In this document: positions 1 to 6,490 of the stretch, one piece after another
How the letters are laid out: each line of letters begins with the position of its first letter
Position numbering within the stretch: the stretch's first letter is position 1
Assembly: GCA_900544645.1 (NCBI GenBank)
Contig: UQWG01000032.1
Location: forward strand, 1 to 20,923
DNA length: 20,923 nt
Source of the DNA: an uncultured Collinsella sp.
GTDB lineage: Bacteria > Actinomycetota > Coriobacteriia > Coriobacteriales > Coriobacteriaceae
Reading direction: 5' to 3'
Translations under genes and position numbers: made by a program
The notes under the pieces: model-generated
What the model was told of the DNA's origin: nothing
The model's input: the letters and a program-made list of their open reading frames with translations, nothing else
Database searches by the model: none

Positions 1-4
1 GCTC

Positions 5-1066
5 TTAGTAGTCGAACTGGTGGTAGTAGCGGCGGTACTTGAGGTTGTGCTTGGTGACCAGCTCGTAGTTGCGCGAGAGGCGGTCGGTGGTCAGCACGGA
101 CAGGATCCAGGGGGACACGATGACGCGGAAGTCGTCGTCCAGGCCCGGGATCGCGTACTCGGCGGTGTCGATGATGACGTAGTCCTCGTCGCCGGTCACG
201 CCGCTGGTGAGGAAGGCGCGGACGCGCTCGTCGAGGGCGCGGCACTCGTCCTCTCCCATGAACAGGAACACCGGGACGCCGGGCTCGAGCAGCTCGAGCG
301 TGCCGTGGAAGAAGTCGTGCGAGGTGATGTGGCGGATGCGCTTCCACTGCATCTCCTCGAGCAGGCACATGGAGTACAGGATGGTCTCGCCCCACAGCGC
401 GCCCGAGCCGATGAACATGGTGTAGTCGGCCAGCGCGTACTTCCTGGCGAGCTCCTCGGCGCGCGGCTCGAAGCGCTTGCGGATGTCGAGCATGTCCTTC
501 CAGACGTCCTTCGTCTGCTCGATGAACAGGTCGAACTTGGGGAAGCAGCCGCGGCGGTTGAGCAGGCGCAGGCCGAAGCAGTCGGCGAGGTAGTAGCCCT
601 TCTCGCAGCCGCCGGCGCCGTGGTCGGAGGCCATCATGACGCAGTTCTCGGCGCCCACGGCCCGCCCGATCTTGCCCTCGGGGTTGGTCATGGCGAAGAC
701 GCGCACGCCCATCTCCCTCATCTTGCCGACGGCCTCGAGCACCTCGGGGGTGGTGCCGGACTCGGAGGCGGTCAGCACGACGGACCTGTCGGTCATGCGC
801 TTGTGGCCCATGACGTTCCACTCGGCGGCGTGGATCAGGTAGACCTCGAGGTCGCGGTCGCCGAACTTGTTCATGAGGTACTCGAGCTGCATGAACTCGT
901 CCCAGGTGCCGCCGACGCCCATCAGGAAGACGGCGTCGTAGCCCTCCTCGTGCACGCGGTCGGCCAGGGCGGTCATCTTCTTGCCGGCCTCGTAGACGTT
1001 CCTGCCGTCCTCGAGGTAGCCCTCCTGGTCGAAGTGCATGATCTCGATCTTCTCGGTCTCCTTCAT
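5..1066 (-). CDS. frlB: SIS-domain sugar-amine 6-phosphate deglycase, FrlB/FraB-like, copy 1
   Basis: 353 aa. Predicted cytosolic enzyme that splits a phosphorylated Amadori compound (fructoselysine-6-P type) into glucose-6-P and the free amine. The N-terminal SIS fold has GVGGTWDE (51-58) and the phosphate-loop motif TASESGTTPE (99-108). The second SIS half carries EMQW (E238) and FFHG (H254). Their 16-residue spacing matches the catalytic Glu/His pair I recall for Salmonella FraB (E214/H230). The start is the ATG after GGGAGG; an upstream in-frame extension to 1159 runs through the promoter and is rejected. It is base-for-base identical to copy 2 over the whole CDS. All codons except Gly271 (GGA) end in G or C, unlike neighbouring genes. 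It has its own promoter with paired operators, and whatever follows lies off the left edge. The family is firm; the exact substrate (fructoselysine, glucoselysine, fructose-asparagine) is inferred from context. Confidence 0.8.
   Translation of the reverse strand: MKETEKIEIMHFDQEGYLEDGRNVYEAGKKMTALADRVHEEGYDAVFLMGVGGTWDEFMQLEYLMNKFGDRDLEVYLIHAAEWNVMGHKRMTDRSVVLTASESGTTPEVLEAVGKMREMGVRVFAMTNPEGKIGRAVGAENCVMMASDHGAGGCEKGYYLADCFGLRLLNRRGCFPKFDLFIEQTKDVWKDMLDIRKRFEPRAEELARKYALADYTMFIGSGALWGETILYSMCLLEEMQWKRIRHITSHDFFHGTLELLEPGVPVFLFMGEDECRALDERVRAFLTSGVTGDEDYVIIDTAEYAIPGLDDDFRVIVSPWILSVLTTDRLSRNYELVTKHNLKYRRYYHQFDY
5..1066. repeat. 1062-bp perfect direct repeat, left copy
   Basis: Matches 5155-6216 at an offset of 5150, with no difference found on reading both copies. 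Identity begins at the stop codon (bases 4 and 5154 differ) and ends at the start codon (1067 and 6217 differ). The repeat is therefore exactly the CDS, with no shared RBS, leader or trailer. Confidence 0.95.
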
Positions 1067-1116
1067 GTGTGTCCTCCCATCACATGTGCGCAATTCTATA
1101 CATCGCGCTTCTTGCT

Positions 1117-1160
1117 GATACCAATTATAGCCATACGATTGCTTGTTATTTAATACCAAT
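1117..1160 (-). promoter_or_regulatory. Promoter of deglycase copy 1 with paired GntR-type sites
   Basis: On the minus strand, a site reading ATTGGTATTAAAT (right end at 1160) overlaps a possible -35 TTAAAT (1153-1148). After an 18-nt spacer comes a perfect -10 TATAAT (1129-1124), which abuts a second site reading ATTGGTATCA. The two TTGGTAT sites are in direct orientation, 35 nt apart. The right-hand site extends to an imperfect palindrome, TTGGTATTAAATAACAA. The same layout precedes EIIC and deglycase copy 2, so these are likely operators of the locus regulators. A repressor at either site would occlude the -35 or the start region. Confidence 0.6.
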
Positions 1161-1179
1161 CCAAACTCACGGAGATTTG

Positions 1180-1190
1180 CGGCGAACGGT
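1180..1190. promoter_or_regulatory. CGGY-RRA-CGGY box upstream of deglycase 1 promoter
   Basis: The plus strand reads CGGCGAACGGT, followed by CGGTTT. The box lies 19 nt upstream (in transcription terms) of the paired-operator promoter. Matching boxes occur ahead of the other two promoters of the locus and ahead of lacI. It could be an activator site or a common upstream promoter element; the function is unknown. Confidence 0.4.
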
Positions 1191-1333
1191 CGGTTTCCTC
1201 GCCCGAGTGGTATTACAACGCCAATAGTTGTCTATTTCGAGCGCTACTGCCAACGGGTTCCCCACAACTCGCCAGCTATAAAAGCGTTGCGCCAGACCCG
1301 CCCAAGCGTTTCCGGCGCAACCGCGCAGTTTAG

Positions 1334-2179
1334 TTATTCGGCTTCCATCTCCGCTGTCACACGGCGATACATCTCGATAACCTGAGTCGTCGCCTTGGAC
1401 GGATCCTGATAGTAGCGGCCATCACACGTCTCGGCCGAGACATAGCCCGTATAGCCGTGGCGCATGAGTGCCTCGAGGTCGGCACGCATATCACGCTCGC
1501 CGTCGCCCCAGGCAAGATGCGTCGTGCCGCCGCCCACATCTACAAAGTGGGTGTGAACGATCTTGTCGCCCAAAACCTCAAAGTAGCCGTCGATCGTGTC
1601 GCCGGCAACTTCCATGGCGCCAAAGTCGATACAGGCCTTCAGGTTGGGACGATCGACCGCCTCGAGGATGCGCGCGACATCCTGTGCCGTATTGACCAAC
1701 ACGGACTCCGACGGCTGCAGGGCCTCGAGCGCGACGCGAATACCGCGCGTATCGGCGTAGTCGCACACCGAGCGCAGCATGGCAACGCTGCGGGCCCAGG
1801 CGTCCTCAGCCGGCTCGTCCAGATAGGCCCAACCACTCGTCACCAGAATCTGCGGCACGCCCAACTCAACGGCAACGTCGATCACATTCTTAAAGTACGA
1901 GAGGATGCGTTTTTGGCCCGCCTCACCGCGCACCGCGACGTTCCATGGCTTGGGGTTGTTCTGCTCGGGGCACACGCACACGATCTTGATACCGTATTGG
2001 GCGGCAAGATCGCGAATCTTATCCACCGAATCGTGCTCATGGCAATCCACATACAGGTGCATCGAGCCGGTCCACAGCTCGATATTGCGATAGCCGGCCT
2101 CACCTGCAGCCTTAAAAAACGTCTCGATGCTGTAGTAACGATGGTTGATGTTCATGAGCGAAAGCTCGGGTACGACCAT
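1334..2179 (-). CDS. frlC: TIM-barrel sugar-amine epimerase, FrlC-like
   Basis: 281 aa, AP-endonuclease-2/xylose-isomerase-like TIM barrel. Presumed cytosolic metal-dependent epimerase; E. coli FrlC interconverts psicoselysine and fructoselysine at C3. Likely metal ligands at family positions are E152 (in ALEALQP), D185 (ACIDFGA), H211 (HTHFVD) and E250 (SAETCDG). The segments AGYRNIELW near residues 28-36 and YFEVLGDKIVHTHFVD (199-214) resemble FrlC as I remember it (GYDGIEIW, SYFDKLGDKLRHLHIVD). The start follows AAAGGGGAGG. It lies downstream of EIID, beyond a possible attenuator, and is last in the EIIC-EIID-epimerase unit. It could instead be another sugar-phosphate epimerase; the deglycase and PTS context favours FrlC. 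Confidence 0.75.
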   Translation of the reverse strand: MVVPELSLMNINHRYYSIETFFKAAGEAGYRNIELWTGSMHLYVDCHEHDSVDKIRDLAAQYGIKIVCVCPEQNNPKPWNVAVRGEAGQKRILSYFKNVIDVAVELGVPQILVTSGWAYLDEPAEDAWARSVAMLRSVCDYADTRGIRVALEALQPSESVLVNTAQDVARILEAVDRPNLKACIDFGAMEVAGDTIDGYFEVLGDKIVHTHFVDVGGGTTHLAWGDGERDMRADLEALMRHGYTGYVSAETCDGRYYQDPSKATTQVIEMYRRVTAEMEAE

Positions 2180-2205
2180 AGCCCTCCCCTTTCGTACGGA
2201 GTTTT

Positions 2206-2243
2206 AAAAAACAGGGGGCCGCCGCAGATGCGACAAGCCCCCC
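2206..2243 (-). terminator. Terminator or attenuator between EIID and the epimerase gene
   Basis: The minus-strand RNA would read GGGGGGC, a variable middle that can itself fold (CGCA-TC-TGCG), then GGCCCCC, then TG and six Us. A GC-rich stem plus a U-run is the intrinsic-terminator pattern. The downstream epimerase gene has no obvious promoter of its own, so partial readthrough is the likeliest role. Confidence 0.55.
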
Positions 2244-2291
2244 AAAGATCGACGCAACCGTTAGACGCGATGGAAGCGCGATTCGAACATA

Positions 2292-3116
2292 TTAGGCAAG
2301 CACGCCAAAGTAAGCGCCGATGATGCCCACGACCATGGTGCAGAGGATCAGGACCATCGGGTTGATCTTCTTGGAGAGCAGCCAGTAGTAGAGCCAGAAG
2401 GCGGCCATACCGAGCATACCGGGCATGATGCCGTCCAGGATGTCCTGGAGAGTCTGGGCGGAGTCGCCCTGACCAATGGCGATGGGCAACGAAGCCCAGA
2501 ACATGTCCTTGCTCATGGCGCCGACGACCATAACGCCGACAATGCCGACGCAGGCCATGATCTTTTGCATCAGGCCGGTCTTCTGAGCCTCGTCGAGGAA
2601 ACCAATGCCTAGCTCATAACCCTTGATAGCGCCAAAGATACGAATCAGGAACGCCGGGATGTTGTAGACGAGCAGGAAGGCGATGGGGCCAAAGACGTTG
2701 CCGGCCTGGCACAGGCTGATGCCCACGGCAGCGGCGACGACGCGCAGGGTGGACAGGAAGAAGGAGTCACCCAGGCCGGAAAGCGGACCCATGAGGGCGG
2801 CCTTGATGTCGTTGACGCTCTCGGGCTCAACCTCGCCACGAGCGACCTTTTCTTCCATGGCCATCGCGATGCCACCCACGAAGGGAGCGAGCTGCGGGGT
2901 GATGTTGAAGAATGCGCTGTGACGGTGCAAGGCCTCGGCGTAATCATCGGGACGGCCGGCATAGATCTTCTTGAGCATGTTGGCGACCATCAGGCAGAAG
3001 GCAATGTTCATCTGCTTGTAGTAGGTCCAGGAGAATTCCATGCCCAGGGCGCCGGTGTTCACGGCGCTCTTAATGAGGTCGGAGCGAGTAATCTGGTTCT
3101 CGGAATTAGAAGTCAT
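2292..3116 (-). CDS. PTS mannose/fructose/sorbose-family EIID component
   Basis: 274 aa. Membrane subunit that, with EIIC, forms the sugar channel of a mannose-type PTS. The start MTSNSENQITRSDLIKSA is chosen after GAGGAC; the frame is open further upstream. Family features are an N-terminal segment with TGALGMEFSWTYYKQMN and a loop FVGGIAMAMEEKVARGE, then MGPLSGLGDSFFLSTLRVV around residues 110-130. Near the C-terminus are hydrophobic helices, ending in VVGIIGAYFGVLA. The start lies 11 bases inside the end of the EIIC gene, which indicates translational coupling. Together with EIIA, EIIB and EIIC it resembles the Salmonella gfrABCD set. The family is sure; the substrate is inferred. Confidence 0.92.
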   Translation of the reverse strand: MTSNSENQITRSDLIKSAVNTGALGMEFSWTYYKQMNIAFCLMVANMLKKIYAGRPDDYAEALHRHSAFFNITPQLAPFVGGIAMAMEEKVARGEVEPESVNDIKAALMGPLSGLGDSFFLSTLRVVAAAVGISLCQAGNVFGPIAFLLVYNIPAFLIRIFGAIKGYELGIGFLDEAQKTGLMQKIMACVGIVGVMVVGAMSKDMFWASLPIAIGQGDSAQTLQDILDGIMPGMLGMAAFWLYYWLLSKKINPMVLILCTMVVGIIGAYFGVLA

Positions 3117-3879
3117 CGTCCTCATCCCCTTCCACAGAAAGCTGGGACTGGGCGCCACCAAGGCCCAGCAGGTCGTACTTATCGATGCCGATGATGATTG
3201 CGATCAGGGCGACGCCGAGGACGGGCACGTTGGCATAGGAGCACAGCAGGAAGCCCAGGAAGTAGAACGGCACGAGCTGCTTGGTAAGCACCAGACGGCC
3301 GAGCATGGCGAAGCCCATGGCAGGCAGGATGTTGGCTGCGACGCCAAAGCCATCGAGGACGAACGTCGGGATGAAGTCGAGCAGGCCCTGAACAGCGTCG
3401 GCACCCAGATAGAAGGAGACCGAGCACAGGATAAAGGCCAGGACGACAATCACGAGACCGATAATCCAGTGCATAGCGTAGATACCCTTGAGGTTACCCT
3501 TGCTGGCAAAGACGTCGGCACGGTCGACCAGAAGGGGCATACCGGCGTTGACGACGTTCTTAATGGCCAGGCACAGAGTGGCGATGGGCATCGCGAGCGC
3601 GATAGCGGCCTCGGTGCTCTGACCCAGCTGAATAGCGAAGGCGCAGGCGAGCACACCGCCAATCGTCTCATCGGGCGGCACGTAAGCGCCGATGGAGATA
3701 GAACCCATGAAGAGCAGCTCGAGGCTCGCACCGATGGCGAGGCCGGACTGCAGGTCCCCGAGGACTATGCCGACGAGCGGGCACAGAACGATCGGGCGGA
3801 ACGCATAGAGCGTACCGAGCTGATAATCGAGCTTACCGAAGGCAGCGATAAGTCCGATGAGGATCGCTTGAACAAGCAT
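3106..3879 (-). CDS. PTS mannose/fructose/sorbose-family EIIC component
   Basis: 257 aa integral membrane subunit that translocates the substrate while EIIB phosphorylates it. The sequence is mostly hydrophobic helices with the family segment GDLQSGLAIGASLELLFMG (about 41-59), followed by SIGAYVPPDETIGGVLA. An unusual acidic tail, VEGDEDDDF, ends the protein. The start follows AAGGGAGG at 5-nt spacing. It is the first gene of its unit and carries its own paired-operator promoter, separate from the EIIA and EIIB genes upstream. Splitting one PTS over two promoters allows different levels of soluble and membrane subunits. Confidence 0.93.
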   Translation of the reverse strand: MLVQAILIGLIAAFGKLDYQLGTLYAFRPIVLCPLVGIVLGDLQSGLAIGASLELLFMGSISIGAYVPPDETIGGVLACAFAIQLGQSTEAAIALAMPIATLCLAIKNVVNAGMPLLVDRADVFASKGNLKGIYAMHWIIGLVIVVLAFILCSVSFYLGADAVQGLLDFIPTFVLDGFGVAANILPAMGFAMLGRLVLTKQLVPFYFLGFLLCSYANVPVLGVALIAIIIGIDKYDLLGLGGAQSQLSVEGDEDDDF

Positions 3880-4020
3880 TGTTCCTCCCTTTGATCCCTC
3901 TTGGATCCGCGCGGCGATTCCCGACTTGTCAGCGCGCCCTTTTCCATGCCGACAATCGCCCAGACAGATCCAGCTTGTACCGGTGTGCTGTTAACACCTA
4001 AACCGGTGCAAATGATTTGA

Positions 4021-4060
4021 TACCAATTATATAGTCATGCGAAAACTATTTAATACCAAT
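4021..4060 (-). promoter_or_regulatory. Promoter of EIIC-EIID-epimerase unit with paired GntR-type sites
   Basis: Minus strand: ATTGGTATTAAAT at the right end overlaps a possible -35 TTAAAT (4053-4048). A 16-nt spacer follows, then the perfect -10 TATAAT (4031-4026), running directly into a second ATTGGTATCA site. The two sites are in direct orientation, 33 nt apart. The arrangement and sequence closely match the promoter of deglycase copy 1. Confidence 0.6.
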
Positions 4061-4081
4061 CGCTCAACGGGCGTGTACTCC

Positions 4082-4092
4082 CGGTGAACGGT
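4082..4092. promoter_or_regulatory. CGGY-RRA-CGGY box upstream of EIIC promoter
   Basis: Plus strand CGGTGAACGGT, a direct repeat of CGGT across three bases, lies 21 nt from the nearer operator site. It corresponds to the boxes at 1180 and 6400. Confidence 0.4.
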
Positions 4093-4139
4093 AGATGGGG
4101 GTAACGGGTAAAGCGTTTATCCGGTACGCCCACGAATAG

Positions 4140-4162
4140 GGGCGGCGCCGTGCGCGCCGCCC
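4140..4162 (-). terminator. GC hairpin after EIIB
   Basis: Nine-bp perfect stem (GGGCGGCGC on both strands) with a 5-nt loop, 11 bases past the EIIB stop. The following RNA has no strong U-run, so this could be a weak terminator or a 3'-end stabiliser. It separates the EIIB gene from the EIIC promoter. Confidence 0.45.
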
Positions 4163-4173
4163 GCGGTTCCCAA

Positions 4174-4656
4174 TTAGAGGGCGCTTAGGGCATCGACCTT
4201 GGGGTCGTCGGCCAGAGCGCGAATCTCGACCTCGACACCGCGGCCGACGAGCTCGCGAATGTCCTCTTCCTCGGCAGCAGTCACAAAGATCTGGCGGGAG
4301 ATCTTACGGGCATCGGGACGCTGCTCGTCCTTGGACTTGGTGTTGCCCAGGTTGATGGAGGTGATCTGCGGGCAGCCGTCGACAAGCTGCTTGGCCTCGG
4401 CGATGCTGGCGACGCAGATGATCATCTTGTACTTATCGGTAACACCGGAGTTGATGGCCTCGATGGCGTGCTCCATGTCCTTAATGACGAGCTTGACGTT
4501 GGCCGGCTTTCCCATCTTGAGCGTAGTCTTCCAGACGGGATCGTTGGCAACCTTGTCGCCAACGCAGAAGATGCAGTCAGAGCCCAAGCCCTGGACCCAA
4601 GAGACGGCCACCTGGCCATGAAGCAGACGATGGTCGACGCGAAGCAGTTGAATCAT
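4174..4656 (-). CDS. PTS mannose/fructose/sorbose-family EIIB component
   Basis: 160 aa soluble phosphocarrier that takes phosphate from EIIA and passes it to the sugar during transport. The N-terminal family motif RVDHRLLHGQV (6-16) contains the phosphorylated histidine, H13. The remainder fits the EIIB fold, with INLGNTKSK near the middle and a C-terminal VEVEIRALADDPK region. The length is normal for a single-domain EIIB. The start follows GGGGGTC. It lies 57 bases downstream of EIIA in the deglycase 2-EIIA-EIIB unit. Confidence 0.93.
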   Translation of the reverse strand: MIQLLRVDHRLLHGQVAVSWVQGLGSDCIFCVGDKVANDPVWKTTLKMGKPANVKLVIKDMEHAIEAINSGVTDKYKMIICVASIAEAKQLVDGCPQITSINLGNTKSKDEQRPDARKISRQIFVTAAEEEDIRELVGRGVEVEIRALADDPKVDALSAL

Positions 4657-4713
4657 GATTGACCCCCAAAGGTCTCATGCCGGAAACCCGGCCCCATTAA
4701 TAGCAGGCGGTGA

Positions 4714-5133
4714 CTAGAACTCTTCCTCGTCATCCGCATCGGTCAGCAGGTCGTTGACAAACTTGACGCGCGTGTCGCCAGCCGCGAGGATCTCGCGGAT
4801 AACCTGATCGGCGGGAGCCTCCTGGTCCGAAAAGAGCAGCTGGATCAGCAGCGGCAGATTCATGTTGGCAACCAGGTAGGTGTTGGGGCGCGTCTGGACG
4901 ATCTTGGTGAACTCGTTGTTGACGCTGCCGCCAAACAGGTCGGTGCACACGATTACATCGTCGGCGGGGTCGAAGGTCGCCAGGAGCTTGGCGGCCTCCT
5001 CGGCGACGTCGGTGCGGCCGTCGACAAACATCGACAGGTCGTGGACGTTATCGCGCGCGCCCGAGAGCAGCTCGGTGCTCTCTTTGATGCCGGTCGCAAA
5101 ATGCGCGTGGCTGGCAAAGATGTATTGCCTCAT
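4714..5133 (-). CDS. PTS mannose-family EIIA component
   Basis: 139 aa soluble phosphocarrier that receives phosphate from HPr. MRQYIFASHAHFATG aligns with the start of E. coli ManX (IVIGTHGWAA), making H9 the likely phosphorylation site. DVIVCTDLFGGSVNNE near residues 62-77 is the family's central motif. The tail is acidic (DADDEEEF). ATG at 5133 is preferred to an in-frame TTG at 5148 because GGGGGA sits 8 bases before the ATG. It starts 21 bases after deglycase copy 2. HPr and enzyme I are not in the window. Confidence 0.92.
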   Translation of the reverse strand: MRQYIFASHAHFATGIKESTELLSGARDNVHDLSMFVDGRTDVAEEAAKLLATFDPADDVIVCTDLFGGSVNNEFTKIVQTRPNTYLVANMNLPLLIQLLFSDQEAPADQVIREILAAGDTRVKFVNDLLTDADDEEEF

Positions 5134-5154
5134 TGCGGTTTCCCCCAAATGAAA

Positions 5155-6216
5155 TTAGTAGTCGAACTGGTGGTAGTAGCGGCGGTACTTGAGGTTGTGC
5201 TTGGTGACCAGCTCGTAGTTGCGCGAGAGGCGGTCGGTGGTCAGCACGGACAGGATCCAGGGGGACACGATGACGCGGAAGTCGTCGTCCAGGCCCGGGA
5301 TCGCGTACTCGGCGGTGTCGATGATGACGTAGTCCTCGTCGCCGGTCACGCCGCTGGTGAGGAAGGCGCGGACGCGCTCGTCGAGGGCGCGGCACTCGTC
5401 CTCTCCCATGAACAGGAACACCGGGACGCCGGGCTCGAGCAGCTCGAGCGTGCCGTGGAAGAAGTCGTGCGAGGTGATGTGGCGGATGCGCTTCCACTGC
5501 ATCTCCTCGAGCAGGCACATGGAGTACAGGATGGTCTCGCCCCACAGCGCGCCCGAGCCGATGAACATGGTGTAGTCGGCCAGCGCGTACTTCCTGGCGA
5601 GCTCCTCGGCGCGCGGCTCGAAGCGCTTGCGGATGTCGAGCATGTCCTTCCAGACGTCCTTCGTCTGCTCGATGAACAGGTCGAACTTGGGGAAGCAGCC
5701 GCGGCGGTTGAGCAGGCGCAGGCCGAAGCAGTCGGCGAGGTAGTAGCCCTTCTCGCAGCCGCCGGCGCCGTGGTCGGAGGCCATCATGACGCAGTTCTCG
5801 GCGCCCACGGCCCGCCCGATCTTGCCCTCGGGGTTGGTCATGGCGAAGACGCGCACGCCCATCTCCCTCATCTTGCCGACGGCCTCGAGCACCTCGGGGG
5901 TGGTGCCGGACTCGGAGGCGGTCAGCACGACGGACCTGTCGGTCATGCGCTTGTGGCCCATGACGTTCCACTCGGCGGCGTGGATCAGGTAGACCTCGAG
6001 GTCGCGGTCGCCGAACTTGTTCATGAGGTACTCGAGCTGCATGAACTCGTCCCAGGTGCCGCCGACGCCCATCAGGAAGACGGCGTCGTAGCCCTCCTCG
6101 TGCACGCGGTCGGCCAGGGCGGTCATCTTCTTGCCGGCCTCGTAGACGTTCCTGCCGTCCTCGAGGTAGCCCTCCTGGTCGAAGTGCATGATCTCGATCT
6201 TCTCGGTCTCCTTCAT
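5155..6216 (-). CDS. frlB: SIS-domain sugar-amine 6-phosphate deglycase, FrlB/FraB-like, copy 2
   Basis: 353 aa, identical to copy 1 in every base; domains and catalytic residues (phosphate loop 99-108, E238, H254) are as described there. It is first in the deglycase-EIIA-EIIB unit, with RBS AAAGGAGC and the start at ATG 6216. An in-frame extension to 6282 has no RBS advantage. Only Gly271 has a codon ending in A or T, whereas the EIIA gene immediately after uses ordinary mixed codons (TTT, GAT, AAA, GTA). This mismatch inside one operon suggests the deglycase gene has a different recent history. The known gfr operon also has two deglycases, but those differ in sequence and substrate; here they are identical, so copy number or independent regulation is the only visible difference. 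Confidence 0.8.
   Translation of the reverse strand: MKETEKIEIMHFDQEGYLEDGRNVYEAGKKMTALADRVHEEGYDAVFLMGVGGTWDEFMQLEYLMNKFGDRDLEVYLIHAAEWNVMGHKRMTDRSVVLTASESGTTPEVLEAVGKMREMGVRVFAMTNPEGKIGRAVGAENCVMMASDHGAGGCEKGYYLADCFGLRLLNRRGCFPKFDLFIEQTKDVWKDMLDIRKRFEPRAEELARKYALADYTMFIGSGALWGETILYSMCLLEEMQWKRIRHITSHDFFHGTLELLEPGVPVFLFMGEDECRALDERVRAFLTSGVTGDEDYVIIDTAEYAIPGLDDDFRVIVSPWILSVLTTDRLSRNYELVTKHNLKYRRYYHQFDY
5155..6216. repeat. 1062-bp perfect direct repeat, right copy
   Basis: Second copy of 5-1066 in the same orientation. The 5150-bp repeat period spans the epimerase and all four PTS genes. Homologous recombination between the copies could therefore delete or amplify those genes while always leaving an intact deglycase. 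Confidence 0.95.
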
Positions 6217-6330
6217 TCCCGCTCCTTTCACGAGCAGTTTGAATTGTCGCACGGATTGGACGGGCTTGCCGCCCCGTCGCACCGCTTAACCTTGTGGACA
6301 TCTTGTCCCAAGCTCAACAATTCAAAGGTT

Positions 6331-6376
6331 CTTAATACCAGTGAACGATTACAGGTTAGCCGTTTTTAATACCGAT
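6331..6376 (-). promoter_or_regulatory. Regulatory region of deglycase 2-EIIA-EIIB unit with paired GntR-type sites
   Basis: Minus strand: ATCGGTATTAAAA at the right and CTGGTATTAAG at the left, in direct orientation and 34 nt apart. These match the site pairs before EIIC and deglycase 1 (33 and 35 nt). The -10 is less clear here: TTCACT, 18 nt after TTAAAA, is a weak candidate. The left site reads GGTATTAAGAACC and has GGT/ACC ends, as expected for a dimer operator. It lies 115 bases upstream of the start codon. Confidence 0.5.
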
Positions 6377-6399
6377 TTTTTGATTTCATCCTCCCCTCT

Positions 6400-6410
6400 C
6401 GGTAGACGGT
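6400..6410. promoter_or_regulatory. CGGY-RRA-CGGY box upstream of deglycase 2 promoter
   Basis: Plus strand CGGTAGACGGT, followed by CAGTTTTTGCCG, lies 23 nt from the nearer operator site. The box and its T-rich flank resemble the element ahead of lacI (9843), which reads CGGTAGACGGC then TGTTTTATCGCC. Confidence 0.4.
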
Positions 6411-6448
6411 CAGTTTTTGCCGCTCATCGGTCAAGCGACATATATCCG

Positions 6449-6483
6449 TAAAAACGAGCGCCCCCGCCGTGCGCAGGGACGCT
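6449..6483 (-). terminator. Intrinsic terminator after the GntR genes
   Basis: The minus-strand RNA has AGCGUCCC pairing with GGGGCGCU (one U-G pair) around an 11-nt loop, then CG and UUUUU. It starts 8 bases past the stop codon and isolates the regulator operon from the deglycase promoter. Confidence 0.8.
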
Positions 6484-6490
6484 CTAGACG

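Noticed and set aside
1067..1159. N-terminal extension of deglycase copy 1 to 1159
   Set aside because: It translates the promoter and operator region and is not shared by copy 2; the internal ATG has a good RBS.
1286..1321. Terminator after the epimerase
   Set aside because: GTTGCGCC/GGCGCAAC pair over 8 bp, but the loop is 20 nt and there is no clear U-run; too weak to call.
1457..2323. 288-codon plus-strand ORF opposite the epimerase
   Set aside because: Shadow of a well-supported TIM-barrel gene; no family resemblance.
4679..4692. Small GCCGG/CCGGC hairpin between EIIA and EIIB
   Set aside because: Only 5 bp, expected by chance in GC-rich DNA.
5155..6216. Insertion sequence or transposon carrying the deglycase
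   Set aside because: No transposase, terminal inverted repeats or target duplications at either copy; the repeat ends at codon boundaries.
5041..6369. Long plus-strand ORFs opposite both deglycase copies (377 and 442 codons)
   Set aside because: Because nearly all deglycase codons end in G or C, the opposite frame has codons that begin with G or C, and stop codons begin with T. The frame is open for that reason alone; its protein is a low-complexity mix of A, V, G, L, D, E, H with no RBS-supported start.
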